From assembly GCA_017893485.1 (NCBI GenBank), contig CM030362.1, positions 182,364,175 through 182,428,174 of the forward strand: DNA of 64,000 bases, written 5' to 3'. Shown piece after piece: positions 46,717 through 58,005 of this stretch (position 1 is the first letter of the stretch; each line of letters begins with the position of its first letter). The position numbers and the translations under genes are program-made. The stretch comes from Hemerocallis citrina. Taxonomy: Eukaryota; Streptophyta; Magnoliopsida; Asparagales; Asphodelaceae. The notes under the pieces were generated by a model. It saw only the letters and a list, made by a program, of their open reading frames with translations. It had not been told where the DNA came from and ran no database searches.

Positions 46717-47955
46717 GCATGTTCTACTCATGTTCTGTACTACCACATGTATAACATTCAAGTTTATTTTTATAAGTCTATAGGCTTAAATTTTCTAACA
46801 TACCGTTGGGCATCAAAATAGGGTTTTCTCCTATTATACTTTCTTAAATAGTATTTCTTTTTATGATATTTTTGTTCCTTTCGATAGTTCTAATAATTTC
46901 TAGGTTTTTTATCAATAATACCATAAGTATGTGGAGTGTAAATTTCTCTGCAAAATCTGTAATCTGAGTGTTTTAATTGTTTTTGTATTTGGATTTATGT
47001 ACACTTTTCTTTTAATATTTTTATAATATGTTGTATTCTCTGACCAATTGACCAGGTATTGGTTGGTTCTTCTTCAATACCTGGTTCATTTTTCCAACTT
47101 TCTGCAATTTCTATTCCTAGGGCACCGGGAAGTTTTCTAAAAAGTTTATCACCTAATTCTTGATTAAAGGCGTTGCTGGATATACAAGTATAATAAAAAT
47201 AGTCATTTAGGAATATTTTAATATATTTTCATTTATAAAGCTTAACTGTTCTAGACTTCTACTAGCGTCTTTTTGTAATCCTAAGCATCCTGAATTAGGA
47301 TCTTCTCCTGTTGCCAGGCTTTGGATTTTATTTACAAAGTTATATGGATTAGCTCCGAATTATAAAAGCTCATTATAATCAGCTACCTGATAGGTCTTGT
47401 ATGACTCCCACATAGCGCTAGTACTATCTCCTAAATATGTTTCTAAATATTTATGCATCTCTTCTGTTTGCATATCTATGGCGGATTATAATATTCTTCT
47501 GCTGGTGTATATTTCCAAACGTCTAAAACATTTGCCCATGTTTGAGGATCATGAGCTACTAAGTTAAAAATTTGAGGTTCTCCTTTTGTTTGAAATTTAA
47601 TGGGTTGTTCTAAGGGTAATCTTTTACCCCTACTTCTATACCTATTTTTTTGGTTCTCTATATTTAGAGTAAGGAAGTTTGGGTGCATTTCCTACATTAT
47701 AAGTTTGAGGTGGTAATGGTACAGTTCTATGAAAAGGAGAGGGTGAAATAGCAGTACTAGTGTCTACTGTATCAGTTAATTCCTTTTGATATGATATATC
47801 TGTAACTATTGTTTGTATATCTTCATCATCAGATTCTATTAATTTACGTATTCTTATAATTCTTTCTTGGTCATAATATAAATATTCATTTTCATTTATA
47901 GACTTATTTCTATAATGTGTTTCTTCTAATTCTAATAATTCCTGTTTTGTTAATT
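46717..47955 (-). pseudogene. Caulimovirid coat-protein and zinc-knuckle region, decayed
   Basis: The minus strand encodes, in broken frames, an acidic N-terminal segment (47955-47700), a basic/capsid-like segment (47688-47476 open) and further capsid-type sequence to about 47100. At 46765-46735 comes the start of a CCHC knuckle (Cys-x2-Cys-x4-His). CACTA-D sits at the codon for the last cysteine of that knuckle. Order before the protease and the CCHC motif support a caulimovirid capsid. In-frame stops show it is inactive. Confidence 0.68.
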
Positions 47956-47960
47956 CTATT

Positions 47961-48563
47961 TGTTACCGTTGATTTCGGTGTGGGGGTAAACAGATAAGAT
48001 TTGTGAGTTTGAGAACAACCTGAACAGCGGACCCTAGCCTTCTGATTCCTGCCGCAACCTGCAAGGAAGTGCGATACACCGGGGTTGATCCCGGCGATGC
48101 ACCCTCTGACGCTCTTGTCAGTAACCAGTCAAAGATTAAGAAAAGAGCTTAAAGTGGAGAAAAAGTGATTAACCTGTAACAGTGGTGGGTTGGAGGTATT
48201 TATAGTCGCCATAGGAGTAGAATTAGAGGCTTAATTTCCTGTCTAACTGTTAGGAGTAAAATCCTCCCAATTAGTTTAGGAATCTTACCCCTAATCCCCA
48301 GGTGAGAGGGTAATTGTAAATCAAGCCCTTTGATTTGGTCAAAATCAGTGGCCTTGATTCCCTCTTGTTGGACTGGGTTTGTATCGGGTCGGGACCCGTA
48401 CCCGGTTGAGGCAGGTCCGTTCGCGGGTTATTGGTTCTGCAAAAAGGAGACCCCGTACCCGCTTCAGACTCATTTGTACGTGGAATTACCGTCTTACCCC
48501 CGTGCGTCAAGATTCGTTCCTGATTTGGGCGGTCCCGATTGAACCCCGATTTTAGCCATATCA
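47961..48563 (-). repeat. 3' LTR of the Tat element
   Basis: On the minus strand it starts TGATATGGC and ends ACGGTAACA, 603 bp. It differs from the other LTR at seven positions, all within the first 290 bases of the plus-strand reading. The TATA box (minus) is at 48197-48204. A purine tract GGAGTGGGGGGCTCG (minus) abuts it at 48564-48578. Confidence 0.95.
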
Positions 48564-48578
48564 CGAGCCCCCCACTCC
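48564..48578 (-). promoter_or_regulatory. Polypurine tract of the Tat element
   Basis: The minus strand reads GGAGTGGGGGGCTCG directly before the 3' LTR start TGATATGG. It primes plus-strand DNA synthesis in LTR elements. Confidence 0.7.
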
Positions 48579-48984
48579 TGAAGACCGAGCTTGATCGGCC
48601 TTTGAGGAGTAGTTCTTGTTGTTCTAATGGCTAGTGGTGTCGTATCGGAGCCCAAGTGAGAGGTTTCGAACCATGAAGGAGGTGGTGTGGTGATTTTCCA
48701 AGTGGACTGAACTCTGCGCCACTCCGGAGTTCTTATGATCAGGCGGTGTTCTTGCAGGAACATCTTCCCAGTTTTGTGCTCTCTTGGCGGATGATTCTGC
48801 CGTCTCCCATTGTTGTGGGTCGCACACGCTGACATAATAATTCCGACCTTTCCAAGAGCTCGCGGGCCAGGAGGCCGAGGTCTGGGGTCGGTTCGGCGCT
48901 CCCTTCCGAAGGGTGGAGGTACCTCGGCACGGTTGCGGGCTTTGGTAGGGAGTTCGTCAGGGTCCGAAGACCGAACTTTTCTTC

Positions 48985-50075
48985 GTAAGGGGGTCGGTAC
49001 CAAGAACGATCGACGATTGGTGCCGAACTCCAGCCCGTAATACGTTCGGTGGCAAGAGCGCTCGGCAGCTCGTGCCGAACTCAAGCCCGTAATACGGTCG
49101 GTGGCAAGGTCGCTTCGAAAGCTGGTGCCGAGCTCAAGCCCGTAATACGGTCGGTGGTAAGGTCGCTTCGGCAGCTGGTGCCGAACTCAAGCCCGTAATA
49201 CGATCGGTGCCAAGAATGATCGGCAGCCGGCGCCGAACTCAAGCCCGTAATACGGTCGGTGCCAAGAATGATCGGCAGCTGGCGCCGAACTCAAGCCCGT
49301 AATACGGTCGGTGCCAAGAATGATCGGCGGCTGGCACCGAACTCAAGCCCGTAATACGGTCGGTGGCAAGGTCGCTTCGGCAGTTGGTGCCGAGCTCAGG
49401 CCCGTAATACGGTCGGTGGTAAGGTCGCTTCGGCAGCTGGTGCCGAGCTCAAGCCCGTAATACGATCGGTGCCAAGGTCGCTTCGGCAGCTGGTGCCGAA
49501 CTCAAGCCCGTAATACGGTCGGTGCCAAGGTCGCTTCGGTAGATGGCGCCGAACTCAAGCCCATAATACGGTCGGTACCAAGGTCGCTTCGGCAGCTGGT
49601 GCCGAACTCAAGCCCGTAATACGGTCGGTGCCAAGGTCGCTTCGGCAGATGGCGCCGAACTCAAGCCCGTAATACGGTCGGTGCCAAGAATGATTGGCGG
49701 CTGGCGCCGAACTCAAGCCCGTAATACGGTCGGTGGCAAGGTCGCTTCGGCAGTTGGTGCCGAGCTCAAGCCCGTAATACGTTCGGTGCCAAGAATGATC
49801 GGCAGCTGGCGCCGAACTCAAGCCCGTAATACGGTCAGTGCCAAGGTCGCTTCGGCAGATGGCACCGAACTCAAGCCCGTAATACGTTCGGTGCCAAGAA
49901 TGATCGGCAGCTGGCGCCGAACTCAAGCCCATAATACGGTCGGTGCCAAGGTCGTTTCGGCAGATGGCGCCGAACTCAAGCACGTAATACGGTCGGTGGC
50001 AAGAGCGCTTCGGCAGCTGGTGCCGAACTCAAGCCTGTAATACGGTCGGTGCCAAGAACGCTTCGGCAGCTGGGG
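48985..50075. repeat. 52-bp tandem array, about 20 copies
   Basis: The unit contains GCCGAACTCAAGCCCGTAA, then TACGGTCGGTGCCAAG and a TTCGGCAGCTGG variant. The TAATAC word occurs 20 times at 52-53-bp spacing. Copies alternate between two types, AAGGTCGCTTCGG and AAGAATGATCGG. It lies in the 3' region of the Tat element between the 3' LTR and the antisense gene. Open frames inside it are by-products of the repeat. Confidence 0.93.
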
Positions 50076-50363
50076 GCGAGGTTTGAGACTTGTCGTTTTT
50101 TGTTGGGTTTTTTGGCGGCCTCGACAGTCCTGACGGATGTGATGGCCTCTGGATTTCTGACGGATGTGACGGCTTCTGGGCTTCTGATCGATGTGACGTT
50201 CATTAATGCTGCGTCCCCTGAGCTTCTACCAGGCGGGACAGTCATTAATGAGCCGCCGGATCGGCGCGGTGAACAAGGCGACGATTGAAGTCGCCTTTTG
50301 TCGTTTTGTGGGAGTGGGCCTACAGTAAAGGCCCATTAACCTCGATGGACGCGCTAGCTTCTC

Positions 50364-50370
50364 TATAAAA
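50364..50370 (+). promoter_or_regulatory. TATA box of the antisense gene
   Basis: CTCTATAAAACCCTCACC on the plus strand, 157 bp upstream of the ATG at 50521 and opposite to the direction of the retrotransposon transcript. A pyrimidine-rich leader follows, so the antisense gene probably has its own promoter. Confidence 0.65.
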
Positions 50371-50520
50371 CCCTCACCCCCCCTCATTGTTCACTTTCCC
50401 ACTTTTTACTCAGGCACTTTCATCTGTTCTTTGCGAGAGCTCCAGGTGATCGCTAATCGTTTTCCGGCAAGTTTTCCGACGACATCTCCCTCCAAGGTAA
50501 CTTATATTTAGTTTCTAAAC

Positions 50521-52613
50521 ATGTCTGCCTCCGACTCCTTTTCTTCGTCCGAGCCCTCCCTTGAAGTCTTCGAAGCTCCGACTCCGAGTCGACCAGACAA
50601 GGGCAAGAGGGTGTTCGGCAAAGATTCCGTTGTGGTAGAACCGAAGCATATGGGGGAGTTCGGCAGGTTGCCGGGGCCACTGACGGGACTTCACAGGGTC
50701 CGGGAGCTTCCGGAGGAACATGCCGAGCGCATTGTGTACGGGAGGGGAAGGTCATTCGAGGAGAATGCGGCAAGGGAGACGATGGAGGCTGACGAGACGG
50801 TGTCGATCCTTCGCGAAGAGGACTTGGTAGCGATCCGGGACTGCTTCTAGATCCCGGAGGAGTACGAGCTTATGCTGTCGGGTCCCGGGGTTAGGGCCAA
50901 CTCGCCGCTGCCGGTGACCATGTGTTGCTGGCCGGTCGATGCTTTTATCGCCGGGGCTTGGCTACCTCTCCATCCGTTCGCGGTTGCTGTCTTAAGTTGG
51001 TTCGGGGTCAGCCCCGTCCAACTTATGCCAAACGCATGGAGAGTTATAAACGGCTTCGTACTTCACTGCCAAGCCGCGGGGATTCAACCGGAGCTGAATG
51101 TGCTTCGGACTATCTATCAGCTACACCAAGGGAACAGGTCGGCGTACCGATACTATTTGGCTCCGAGGCACGGTGGCAGGCTAGTCGTGTGCCTTGACTC
51201 CATCAAGTATTGGCGCGAGAAGTTTCTTTTGGTGCGCAGCCCGGAGGCCTGGGCTATCCCTGTTAGTTGGGTGGAAGGTGTGCCGAAGAGGGTGAAGGCG
51301 CTGCCCCAGCTTCGACCCGAAGAGGAAGACGCTGTCCGGACACTCCTTGATCGGCCGAAGTTGGACTGGAGGGAGCTGACCGAGGACGTCCTGTTTAAGG
51401 GAGGGCTCGTTCGTGTCGATCCCAGTACGCGGCCTTTTTTTTATGCATTCTTTGTTTTACTTCACTTGTTCCGAACTAACCAACTTGGCCTATGGTGCAG
51501 AGTCGATGGACTATCAGGCGGTGTTGGTGTTGAGGGCAGGCTTCGCCAACAAGGCACCGAAGAAGTGGAAGAGGGTGGCTTCCAAACTGCCGACGGCTAA
51601 GGTTCCGAAGGTTACTGAGGTGGTCGAGGAGGTGGAGGTCCTCGAGAGCCCGGCTCCTGCAGGTGGGGGTGCCTCGGCGTCGACCAGGGTCGGCGAATTT
51701 CCCGTCGCCGCAGCCCTCAATATGGCAACGCCGCCATTGACGGTGGCAGCCGAGGAGCTCCTGACCAAGGCCCACAAAAGGATCCACGTTTCGGACTGGC
51801 AAGTTCGGAAGCATGACGGATTCCTCGGCAACTCCTTGGCGAGCATGGAAGCCGTCAAGCATCTCGCCACGCCGAAGGACCGGGCCGCCATAGAGGCCGG
51901 ACAGGAGGGCGACGATGTTATTGAGATTGCTCGCTCGGCGGTGTCGGTGAGCGCTGGATCTTCTTTTTTGACGCCGACCTTCTTAAGTTGTAATTTTTCT
52001 AACTCTCTTGACTCTTCATCGCAGATCGTCGTCCATTTTGGGCACCTTACCCGAGAGGCTGGCGGCCCAGGAGAAGGAGCTGAGGAAGGAGTTCGACCAG
52101 GCTCGGAAGGAGAAGGCTCAGATTAGGAACGAGCTCGATAAACTCGAGTTCCAGTTCGAGGCAAAGTCGGCGAGGGTTGCGTACCTCGAGGATAGGGTCG
52201 CGACGCTGGAGGGTGATCTTCTTCAGCAGAAGGAGGAGGCGGCCAAGCAATTGGCGGAGGCGGCCGAGGCCAAGGCGGCGGCAGTGAAGAAGGCTGAGGA
52301 TGCGACCTTGGAGAAGGCACAAGGTTTCCTCGCCCAGAACATGGCCAAGGCCTACGCCGAGGCTCTTGCTCGGGTGACGGAGGCCTACCCCACCGTGGAC
52401 TACTCGGGGTGGAGACTGTTCCCAGGCCACGTTGAAGGCTTTGACCCCGAGTCGGAGGGGGAAGAAGAAGAAGAGGAGGACGAGATCGAGCCTGGGGCCG
52501 AAGCCCCCGCCGGAGTTCAGGGGTCGGTGATTACGCCGTTAGCAGCGGTGACCCCTTCAGAGGCGTCGACCCCTACCCGCTCTCGCCACCCCGGGAAAGA
52601 GGTCGTGCCATGA
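50521..52613 (+). pseudogene. Antisense gene of the Tat element (putative gypsy-type transposon / transposase-28-like)
   Basis: A plus-strand gene inside the minus-strand retrotransposon. It starts MSASDSFSSSEPS at 50521. Exon 1 runs to 51424 with one TAG at 50848-50850 (before IPEEYELMLSGPG). A 76-nt intron (51425-51500) joins VDP to KSMDYQAV in frame. A second probable intron (about 51947-52024) leads to a Glu/Lys-rich coiled coil (PERLAAQEKELRKEFDQARK) and an acidic C-terminus ending at TGA 52611-52613. For this second junction the best donor does not keep the frame. The region with PLHPFAVAVLSWFGVSPVQL matches the domain annotated as 'putative gypsy type transposon' (PF04195), found antisense in Tat elements. 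Its function is unknown. Confidence 0.78.
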
Positions 52614-52789
52614 CTTCGTTTGTTTTTCATTCGGCTCTTTTTTCTTTCTTTTTGAAATGTATTGCCTAATAGCGGACTGGCCACCGCTGTTTTGATGAAT
52701 GAAAAAAAAAACTTTTTGGGTTCGACTCCGTGTCCTTTGATTTTGTTTGAGAAATCTTCAAGTGTTAGACTCCGGCAGGGTTTGAAGTT

Positions 52790-53737
52790 TTGTTGCTTGT
52801 CTTGATTTCCTTTCAGCTCGGGATCGTAACTCAGGACATCAAGCGCCCTCGCTCGGATGACCAGGTCAGGACCGAGGTAGGCTTGGGGGCGACGAGGCTG
52901 TGCTTGGCGAAGTGCCGAGGAAGGCTTTTTGAAGTCGAGTTGGGATTGCGCCGAGCTGAGGGAGAGCGGAACCAGCTTCAGCTCATCCTAGGTCAGCGAG
53001 ACCTCGATATTCAGTGTCTGGAGAGTAGGATCGCCGAGATGACCCCCTTAGGAGAGGACGATGGTTCGCCGGCCTCCTTCACCACCGGACTTCGGACGAA
53101 GTGCTTTCGTCATACTTTATCAAAGGTAACGGCGGAGAGGGATAGTCTGCTCTCGGAGATCAATCACCTACAAACAGTGGAGACGGAGCTTCGGTTGGAG
53201 GGGGGAGCGCTGGCGGCCAAGGTGGTCAAGTTGACGACCGAGCGGGACGAGCTGACTGCCGAGGTCGACGTGCTTAAGAGGGCCACGGTGGATAGGAGCA
53301 TCGAGGTCACCCACCTTCGGCGCCTTGTAGCAAGTCGCTCCAGTATCTCGGGTTCCGCGATACCCCCTTGCTTCAAGGTCGACGTCGGAGACGGCTCGTT
53401 CCGAGGCCGGATCTCAGAACTAGAGGCAGAGGTAGCTCGGCTCAAACCACGTTCGGGGCCGATAAACGTGAGGAGCACTTCGTGTGCTCGTGCGGAGAGC
53501 GATCGGGGCATCACGTTTTACGAGATGGCGACCCGTCCGCCCCTCGGCCATCCGAGCCCTGGAGATGCGCAAAGTTCGGTGGCCATTTCGTCGAGCGGTG
53601 CATCCGTCGGCGTGGCTGCCAGAAGCAGTGCCGAGGACACGTCCCAACTCGCCGGCCTGGGATCGAGTTCCGGAGGCAAACGTCGTCGACCTCACGTGTC
53701 CTTGAAGAGGAGCATCCCTGTGCCTCGGAGGCGTTGA
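52790..53737 (+). CDS. Second antisense frame: coiled-coil protein
   Basis: Open on the plus strand for 315 codons. The annotated start is uncertain: the first residues overlap a CTTTCAG|CTCGGG junction near 52815, so this may be a downstream exon of the antisense gene. It has heptad-like Leu/Glu/Arg-rich stretches (about residues 50-85 and 115-185) and a Ser-rich tail ending in basic KRRRP and RSIPVPRRR, a possible nuclear signal. No catalytic motif is recognised. An alternative frame from 53368 holds clustered Cys/His (WRCAKFGGHFVERC), so a frameshift to a zinc-knuckle tail is possible. Confidence 0.5.
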   Translation: MLLVLISFQLGIVTQDIKRPRSDDQVRTEVGLGATRLCLAKCRGRLFEVELGLRRAEGERNQLQLILGQRDLDIQCLESRIAEMTPLGEDDGSPASFTTGLRTKCFRHTLSKVTAERDSLLSEINHLQTVETELRLEGGALAAKVVKLTTERDELTAEVDVLKRATVDRSIEVTHLRRLVASRSSISGSAIPPCFKVDVGDGSFRGRISELEAEVARLKPRSGPINVRSTSCARAESDRGITFYEMATRPPLGHPSPGDAQSSVAISSSGASVGVAARSSAEDTSQLAGLGSSSGGKRRRPHVSLKRSIPVPRRR

Positions 53738-53924
53738 TGGCTTTGTATTTAGCTAAGTGTAACAAGTCGGATGTGTGATCTTTGCTTCTTAGCGCTTTGT
53801 AATCTTGATGTATGTAAGGGTCGTTTTAATAAAATTGGAGTTGATTTGCCCGTTGTTGTATTGTAGTTGCCCCACTCTTGCTCTAGTTGTGGAATTGGCT
53901 CTGGTAATATGATCACTTGGCACA

Positions 53925-54045
53925 TGGTGCCGAATCCAAGCCCGTAATACGGTCGGTGCTAAGGACGCTCGGCAGATAGTGCCGAACTTGAGCCCGTAAT
54001 ACGGTCGGTGGCAAGAGCGCTCGGCAGCTTGTGCCGAGGTTTGGG
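53925..54045. repeat. Two outlying copies of the 52-bp repeat
   Basis: GTGCCGAATCCAAGCCCGTA and GTGCCGAACTTGAGCCCGTA start two units of the same family as the 48985-50075 array, in the same orientation, on the far side of the antisense gene. The gene is thus bracketed by direct repeats. Confidence 0.88.
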
Positions 54046-54751
54046 ACTTACGTCTTTGACGAAGTTCGGCGGTCCGAGCAACGCGGCGCGGTCTGGCCCG
54101 TTGGGTGACAGAACGAATTTTGAGTTTGTTCAGTTTTTGAGGGCTTTTAGCGGCGCATCCGGATTCGTGCGGCGTTCCGCCTTCCCGAGGTCGTTGAGAG
54201 TTGTGTCCTCTAATTAATGCAGAGCGTTTCAGTTCCCCAGGCATGACGTTTGGCCTTCCGAGGATCATAATGGCCGTTCTCTGAGGGGAAGGCTATATAT
54301 ACCCCACTCCCCTTGTAGATTTAGTTATAGCAATGTTGACCTTTATCTTTCGATGGTGTCTGCCTTTGGCGGATGCCGGTTTTGTGAAGTTTTAACCTCG
54401 ATAGGTTCGGAGGGGTGGTCATTCTATTGCCTTGTTCTTCTCCCGTTCCTGACGGCCCCAATGTGGGTGTCAGGGTCGGGGGAGAACAGGGCAGAAGTAG
54501 TGACGACTGTGATCCGAGCCCGGGGTTCCAGTTGCTTCGAGAGGACGGGTGGTCGTTCTTCCACCATGGTCTTCTCCTGACTCTGGCTGCCTCGCTGTGG
54601 GTGTCAGGGTTAGGGGAGACCACGGCGGAAGAGGTGACCGTCAAAGTTCGGATCCGAGGTAGGCTCGCCGATGGCGGTGCCTTAAAACTTTTAATCCAAA
54701 TTTTCTCGACGGATCCGAAGTGCCTCGTCCGAGGGGGATTGTTCAGTGGTT
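54046..54751. other. Tat 3' region between repeat arrays
   Basis: No gene called. A TATATATA sits at about 54291 (GGCTATATATACCCC, usable on either strand). From 54350 to 54720 a degenerate duplication with about 133-bp spacing shares GTGGGTGTCAGGGT and GGGGAGA. Open frames here look incidental. Confidence 0.45.
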
Positions 54752-55415
54752 GTGGGAGCAGTTCCGAATCGCGACCAACTTTTAGCTCGTCTAAGAGCGG
54801 ACTTGTGAAGTAGGGTCGAACCAAGTGTTGGACTCCGAACCATCGGTAAGTTTGTTCAACGGTTGTGGGAGCAATTCCGAATGGCGACCAACTTCTAGTT
54901 CATCTAAGAGTGAATTTGCGAAGTAGGGTCGAACCAAATGTTGGACTCCGAACCATCGGTAAGTTTGTTCAACGGTTGTGGAAGCAATTCCGAACGGCGA
55001 TCTACCTCTGGCTCGTCCGGGGACGATCCGAGGAGGTAAAGTCGAGCCGAGTGTTAGACTCCGAACCATCGGTAAGTTTGTTCAACGGTTGTGGGAGCAA
55101 TTTCGAACGGCGATCTACCTCTGGCTCGTCCGGGGACGAGCCGAGGAGGTAAAGTCGAGCCGAGTGTTGGACTCCGAACCATCGGTAAGTTTGTTCAACG
55201 GTTGTGGGAGCAATTCCGAACGGCGATCTACCTCTGGCTCGTCTGGGGACAAGCCGAGGAGGTAAAGTCGAGCCGAGTGTTGGACTCCGAACCATCGGTA
55301 AGTTTGTTCAACGGTTGTGGGAGCAATTCCGAACGGCGATCTACCTCTGGCTCGTCCGGGAACGAGCCGAGGAGGTAAAGTCGAGCCGAGTGTTGGACTC
55401 CGAACCATTGGTTGA
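54752..55415. repeat. 113-bp tandem array, five to six copies
   Basis: Units begin near 54752, 54865, 54978, 55091, 55204 and 55317. Each has CAACGGTTGTGGGAGCAATT, then GGCGATCTACCTCTGGCTCG, and ends GACTCCGAACCATCGGTAAG. Later copies are nearly identical and the first two are diverged. 113 is not a multiple of three, so overlapping open frames on both strands are artefacts of the repeat. Confidence 0.93.
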
Positions 55416-55580
55416 AATCAAATTAAGAAACAAGAGATAAAGGCGGAGAGAGATATGCAAATTTATAAGTATGAAAGAGCATTCTTCATTGATAATCGAC
55501 GGCGAACCGTTTTTACATATTACAACTTATGAAACAGATTATAAGTCAGAGGAGAGGAATGGCTCAATATCCTGTGATAC

Positions 55581-56969
55581 TTAGAGTGGCGCCGGGGCGC
55601 TTTCTTGGTATTTCAGGAGGTGGTCGGCATTCCAGGTCCTCGGAATCTCTCTGCCCTCTAGATCTTCCAGACGATATGCTCCGGGCCGAACTACCCTTGT
55701 GATCTTGTATGGCCCTTCCCAGTTCAGAGCCAGCTTGCTCTTCTGACTGGGGAAGGATATGGCCAGTTTTCTCAAGACTAAATCCCCTTGCTTAAGGTTG
55801 GTGGGTCGGACCTTCTTGTTGTATGCCAACTCGACCCTTCTTCGGTAATTCTGCTGTCGAATCGACGCTCTTTCCCTCAGCTCATCTATCAGGTCTAAGT
55901 CTACCCTGAGGTCCCTGGCATTCTGTTCCTCATCGTAGGCTGCGAGCCGAGGGGAAGGTATTCCGACCTCGAGGGGTATCACGACCTCGGACCCATAGGT
56001 GAGGTTGAAAGGGGACTCGCTTGTGGGGGTCCGTTTGCTCGTGCGGTAGTTCCATAGGACGTTGGGGAGTTGGTCGACCCATAAGCCTTTGGAACTTTTG
56101 TCCAGCCTTTTCTTGATGCCTGCGAGGATCTGCCGATTAGCATTTTCTGCCTGTCCGTTCGACTGAGGGTGGGAGACGGACGAGAAGCGCTGCTGGATGG
56201 CAAGGTCGTCGCACAGAGCTCGGAATGCTGCGCCAGTGAACTGAGTCCCGTTGTCTGTCACGAGGACACGGGGGACGCCGAATCTGCAGATGATGTTCTT
56301 CCAGAAGAATTGTACCACCTTGTTCTCGGTTATAGTGGCGAGGGGCTCGGCCTCGACCCACTTCGAGAAGTAGTCGATGGCTACGACCAAGAACTTGAAC
56401 TGACCCGGAGCCGGAGGGAAAGGCCCTAGTAAATTCATCCCCCACATTGCGAAGGGGATAGGACTTGATAGGGAGGCGAGGTTGGTTTGAGGGAGGCGAC
56501 GGATGCTGGAGTGTCTCTGACAAGAGTTACATTGCCGAACGTGTCGTTCGGCGTCTTGAAGGAGAGTCGGCCAGAAGTATCCATAATTTAAAGCTTTCCG
56601 GACCAAGGACCTGGATCCTGAGTGTGCCCCGCCGATGCCCTCGTGGAGCTCTTGCAGAGCGTAGTCGGCTTGCTCTGGGGAGAGGCACCTTAGGTATGGT
56701 CGGCCGTCAATTTGAGAGAAGGAGCATTTGTATAAAATACCCTCGATCAAGACATAGCGGTCGGCCCGGGTTCTGACTCGGCGCGCTTCTCTGGGGTCTT
56801 CGGGCAGGAGTCCGTCCCTTAAGAACTCCACCAACGGCTTCATCCAATTATCTTGCAACATGACCGGCAACGACTCCACCGAGCTGGATGTCTCGTCTTC
56901 TATGCTCGGCTTAGAGAGGACCTCGATCAAAACGGTCTGCTCGAGACCTTGGAGGGAGGATGAGGCCAA
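55581..56969 (-). pseudogene. Integrase of the Tat element (open frame, cut off from upstream pol)
   Basis: It inserts retrotransposon cDNA into the genome. It contains an HHCC zinc-binding region (His in LHEGIGGAHSG, Cys in CNSCQRH). The DDE core follows, with Asp in VAIDYFSKWVEA, Asp in VTDNGTQF and Glu in SNGQAENANRQI. A C-terminal segment (GPYKITRVVRPGAYRLEDLEG) completes it. All three catalytic residues are intact and the 462-codon frame is clean. The shown Met is internal: the true polyprotein frame enters from the RNase H part, but a one-base insertion near 57015 shifts it. Confidence 0.9.
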
Positions 56970-57000
56970 TTTGGAGAGGGCATCGGCCTGTGAATTCTCC

Positions 57001-57963
57001 TCACGAGGGACTTCGTTGGATGAGCGCCTCTTCGAACCGGCTCATAAGGGACCGAACCTTGGTGAGGTACTTCGCCATTCGCTCGTCTCGCGCCTCGTAT
57101 TCGCCCAGGACCTGGTTCACAATCAGCTGAGAATCGCTGTGGATTCGAAGGCGCTGCGCCCCTGCACTTCGGGCAAGTCCGAGGCCTGCGATGAGTGCCT
57201 CGTACTCCGCCTCATTGTTCGAGGCTTTGAAGTTCATACGGATCGCATACTGGAGGACGAAATCATCTGGGCCGTTCAGGATGATACCGGCGCCGCTTCC
57301 TTCGTTACAGGAGGAGCCGTCCACGAAGACCGTCCAAACGGAGGATCCGTTCGGGACGTTGCTGACTTCAGGAATGGTGGACTCCACGATGAAGTCGGCG
57401 AGGGCCTGTGCTTTAATTGCCGACCGAGGTTGGTAAGAGATGTCATGCTGGCTCAGCTCTATGGACCACTTCATTAGCCGGCCCGAGGTCTCAGGCTTAT
57501 GGAGGATCTGCTTTAGGGGTTGGTCGATGAGGACAACAACCGAGTGAGATTGAAAGTACGGCCGAAGCTTCCTCGCTGCCATGACCAGGGCGTAGGCTAT
57601 CTTCTCTATCTTCGGGTAGCGAAGCTCGGCGTCCCGAAGCACTTTGCTTACGTAGTAGATGGGCCTTTGGGCCCGGTCCTCCTCTCTCACCAAGACAGCA
57701 CTTAGGGTTTGCTCGGAAGCAGCCAAGTAAATGAAGAGGGTTTCCCCCGGGACAGGTTTGCTGAGCAGAGGGGGATTCACCAAGTAGGCCTTCAGTTGGT
57801 CGAACGATTCCTGTTGTGGCTGGCCCCATTCAAACCCCTTAGCCCCCTTGAGTGCTTTGAAGAAGGGGAGGCAGTTTTTCCCAGACTTTGAGAGGAACCG
57901 GCCAATAGCGGTGAGCCGACTGGTAAGCTTCTGCACCTCCTTGATGTTCCGAGGCGGGGCCAT
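57001..57963 (-). pseudogene. RNase H and second archaeal-like RNase H of the Tat element
   Basis: The frame begins in the RT connection/first RNase H (FIYLAASEQTLSAVLVRE, RPIYYVSKVL, YPKIEKIAYALVMAARKL) and continues into a second RNase H. In the latter the acidic residues lie in VFVDGSS, NNEAEYEALIAGL and IHSDSQLIVNQV. Two RNase H domains in tandem are specific to the Tat lineage. Upstream, TGA at 58006-58008 separates it from RT in the same frame. Downstream, an extra A near 57015 causes a premature stop after ALIQR. Confidence 0.88.
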
Positions 57964-58005
57964 GTCTAATATGGCCTTAATCTTCTCGGGATTGGCTTCG
58001 ATCCC

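Noticed and set aside
48271..48564. 97-codon minus frame, also at 61688-61980
   Set aside because: It is LTR sequence present in both LTRs. At the right copy it is fused by chance to the viral frame starting at 62248.
49555..50040. 142- and 119-codon frames
   Set aside because: They lie within the 52-bp repeat array and repeat the same peptide units.
48985..50075. CRISPR-like direct repeat array
   Set aside because: Units are contiguous 52-53-bp tandem repeats without unique spacers, in a plant retrotransposon. It is not a CRISPR array.
53789..54268. 159-codon minus frame
   Set aside because: It spans two 52-bp repeat units and spacer, and shows no domain.
54752..55440. Several 70-97-codon frames on both strands
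   Set aside because: They recur every 113 bp and are produced by the tandem repeat, not by selection on a protein.
56860..57477. 205-codon plus-strand frame
   Set aside because: Shadow of the RNase H/integrase region, opposite strand. No domain.
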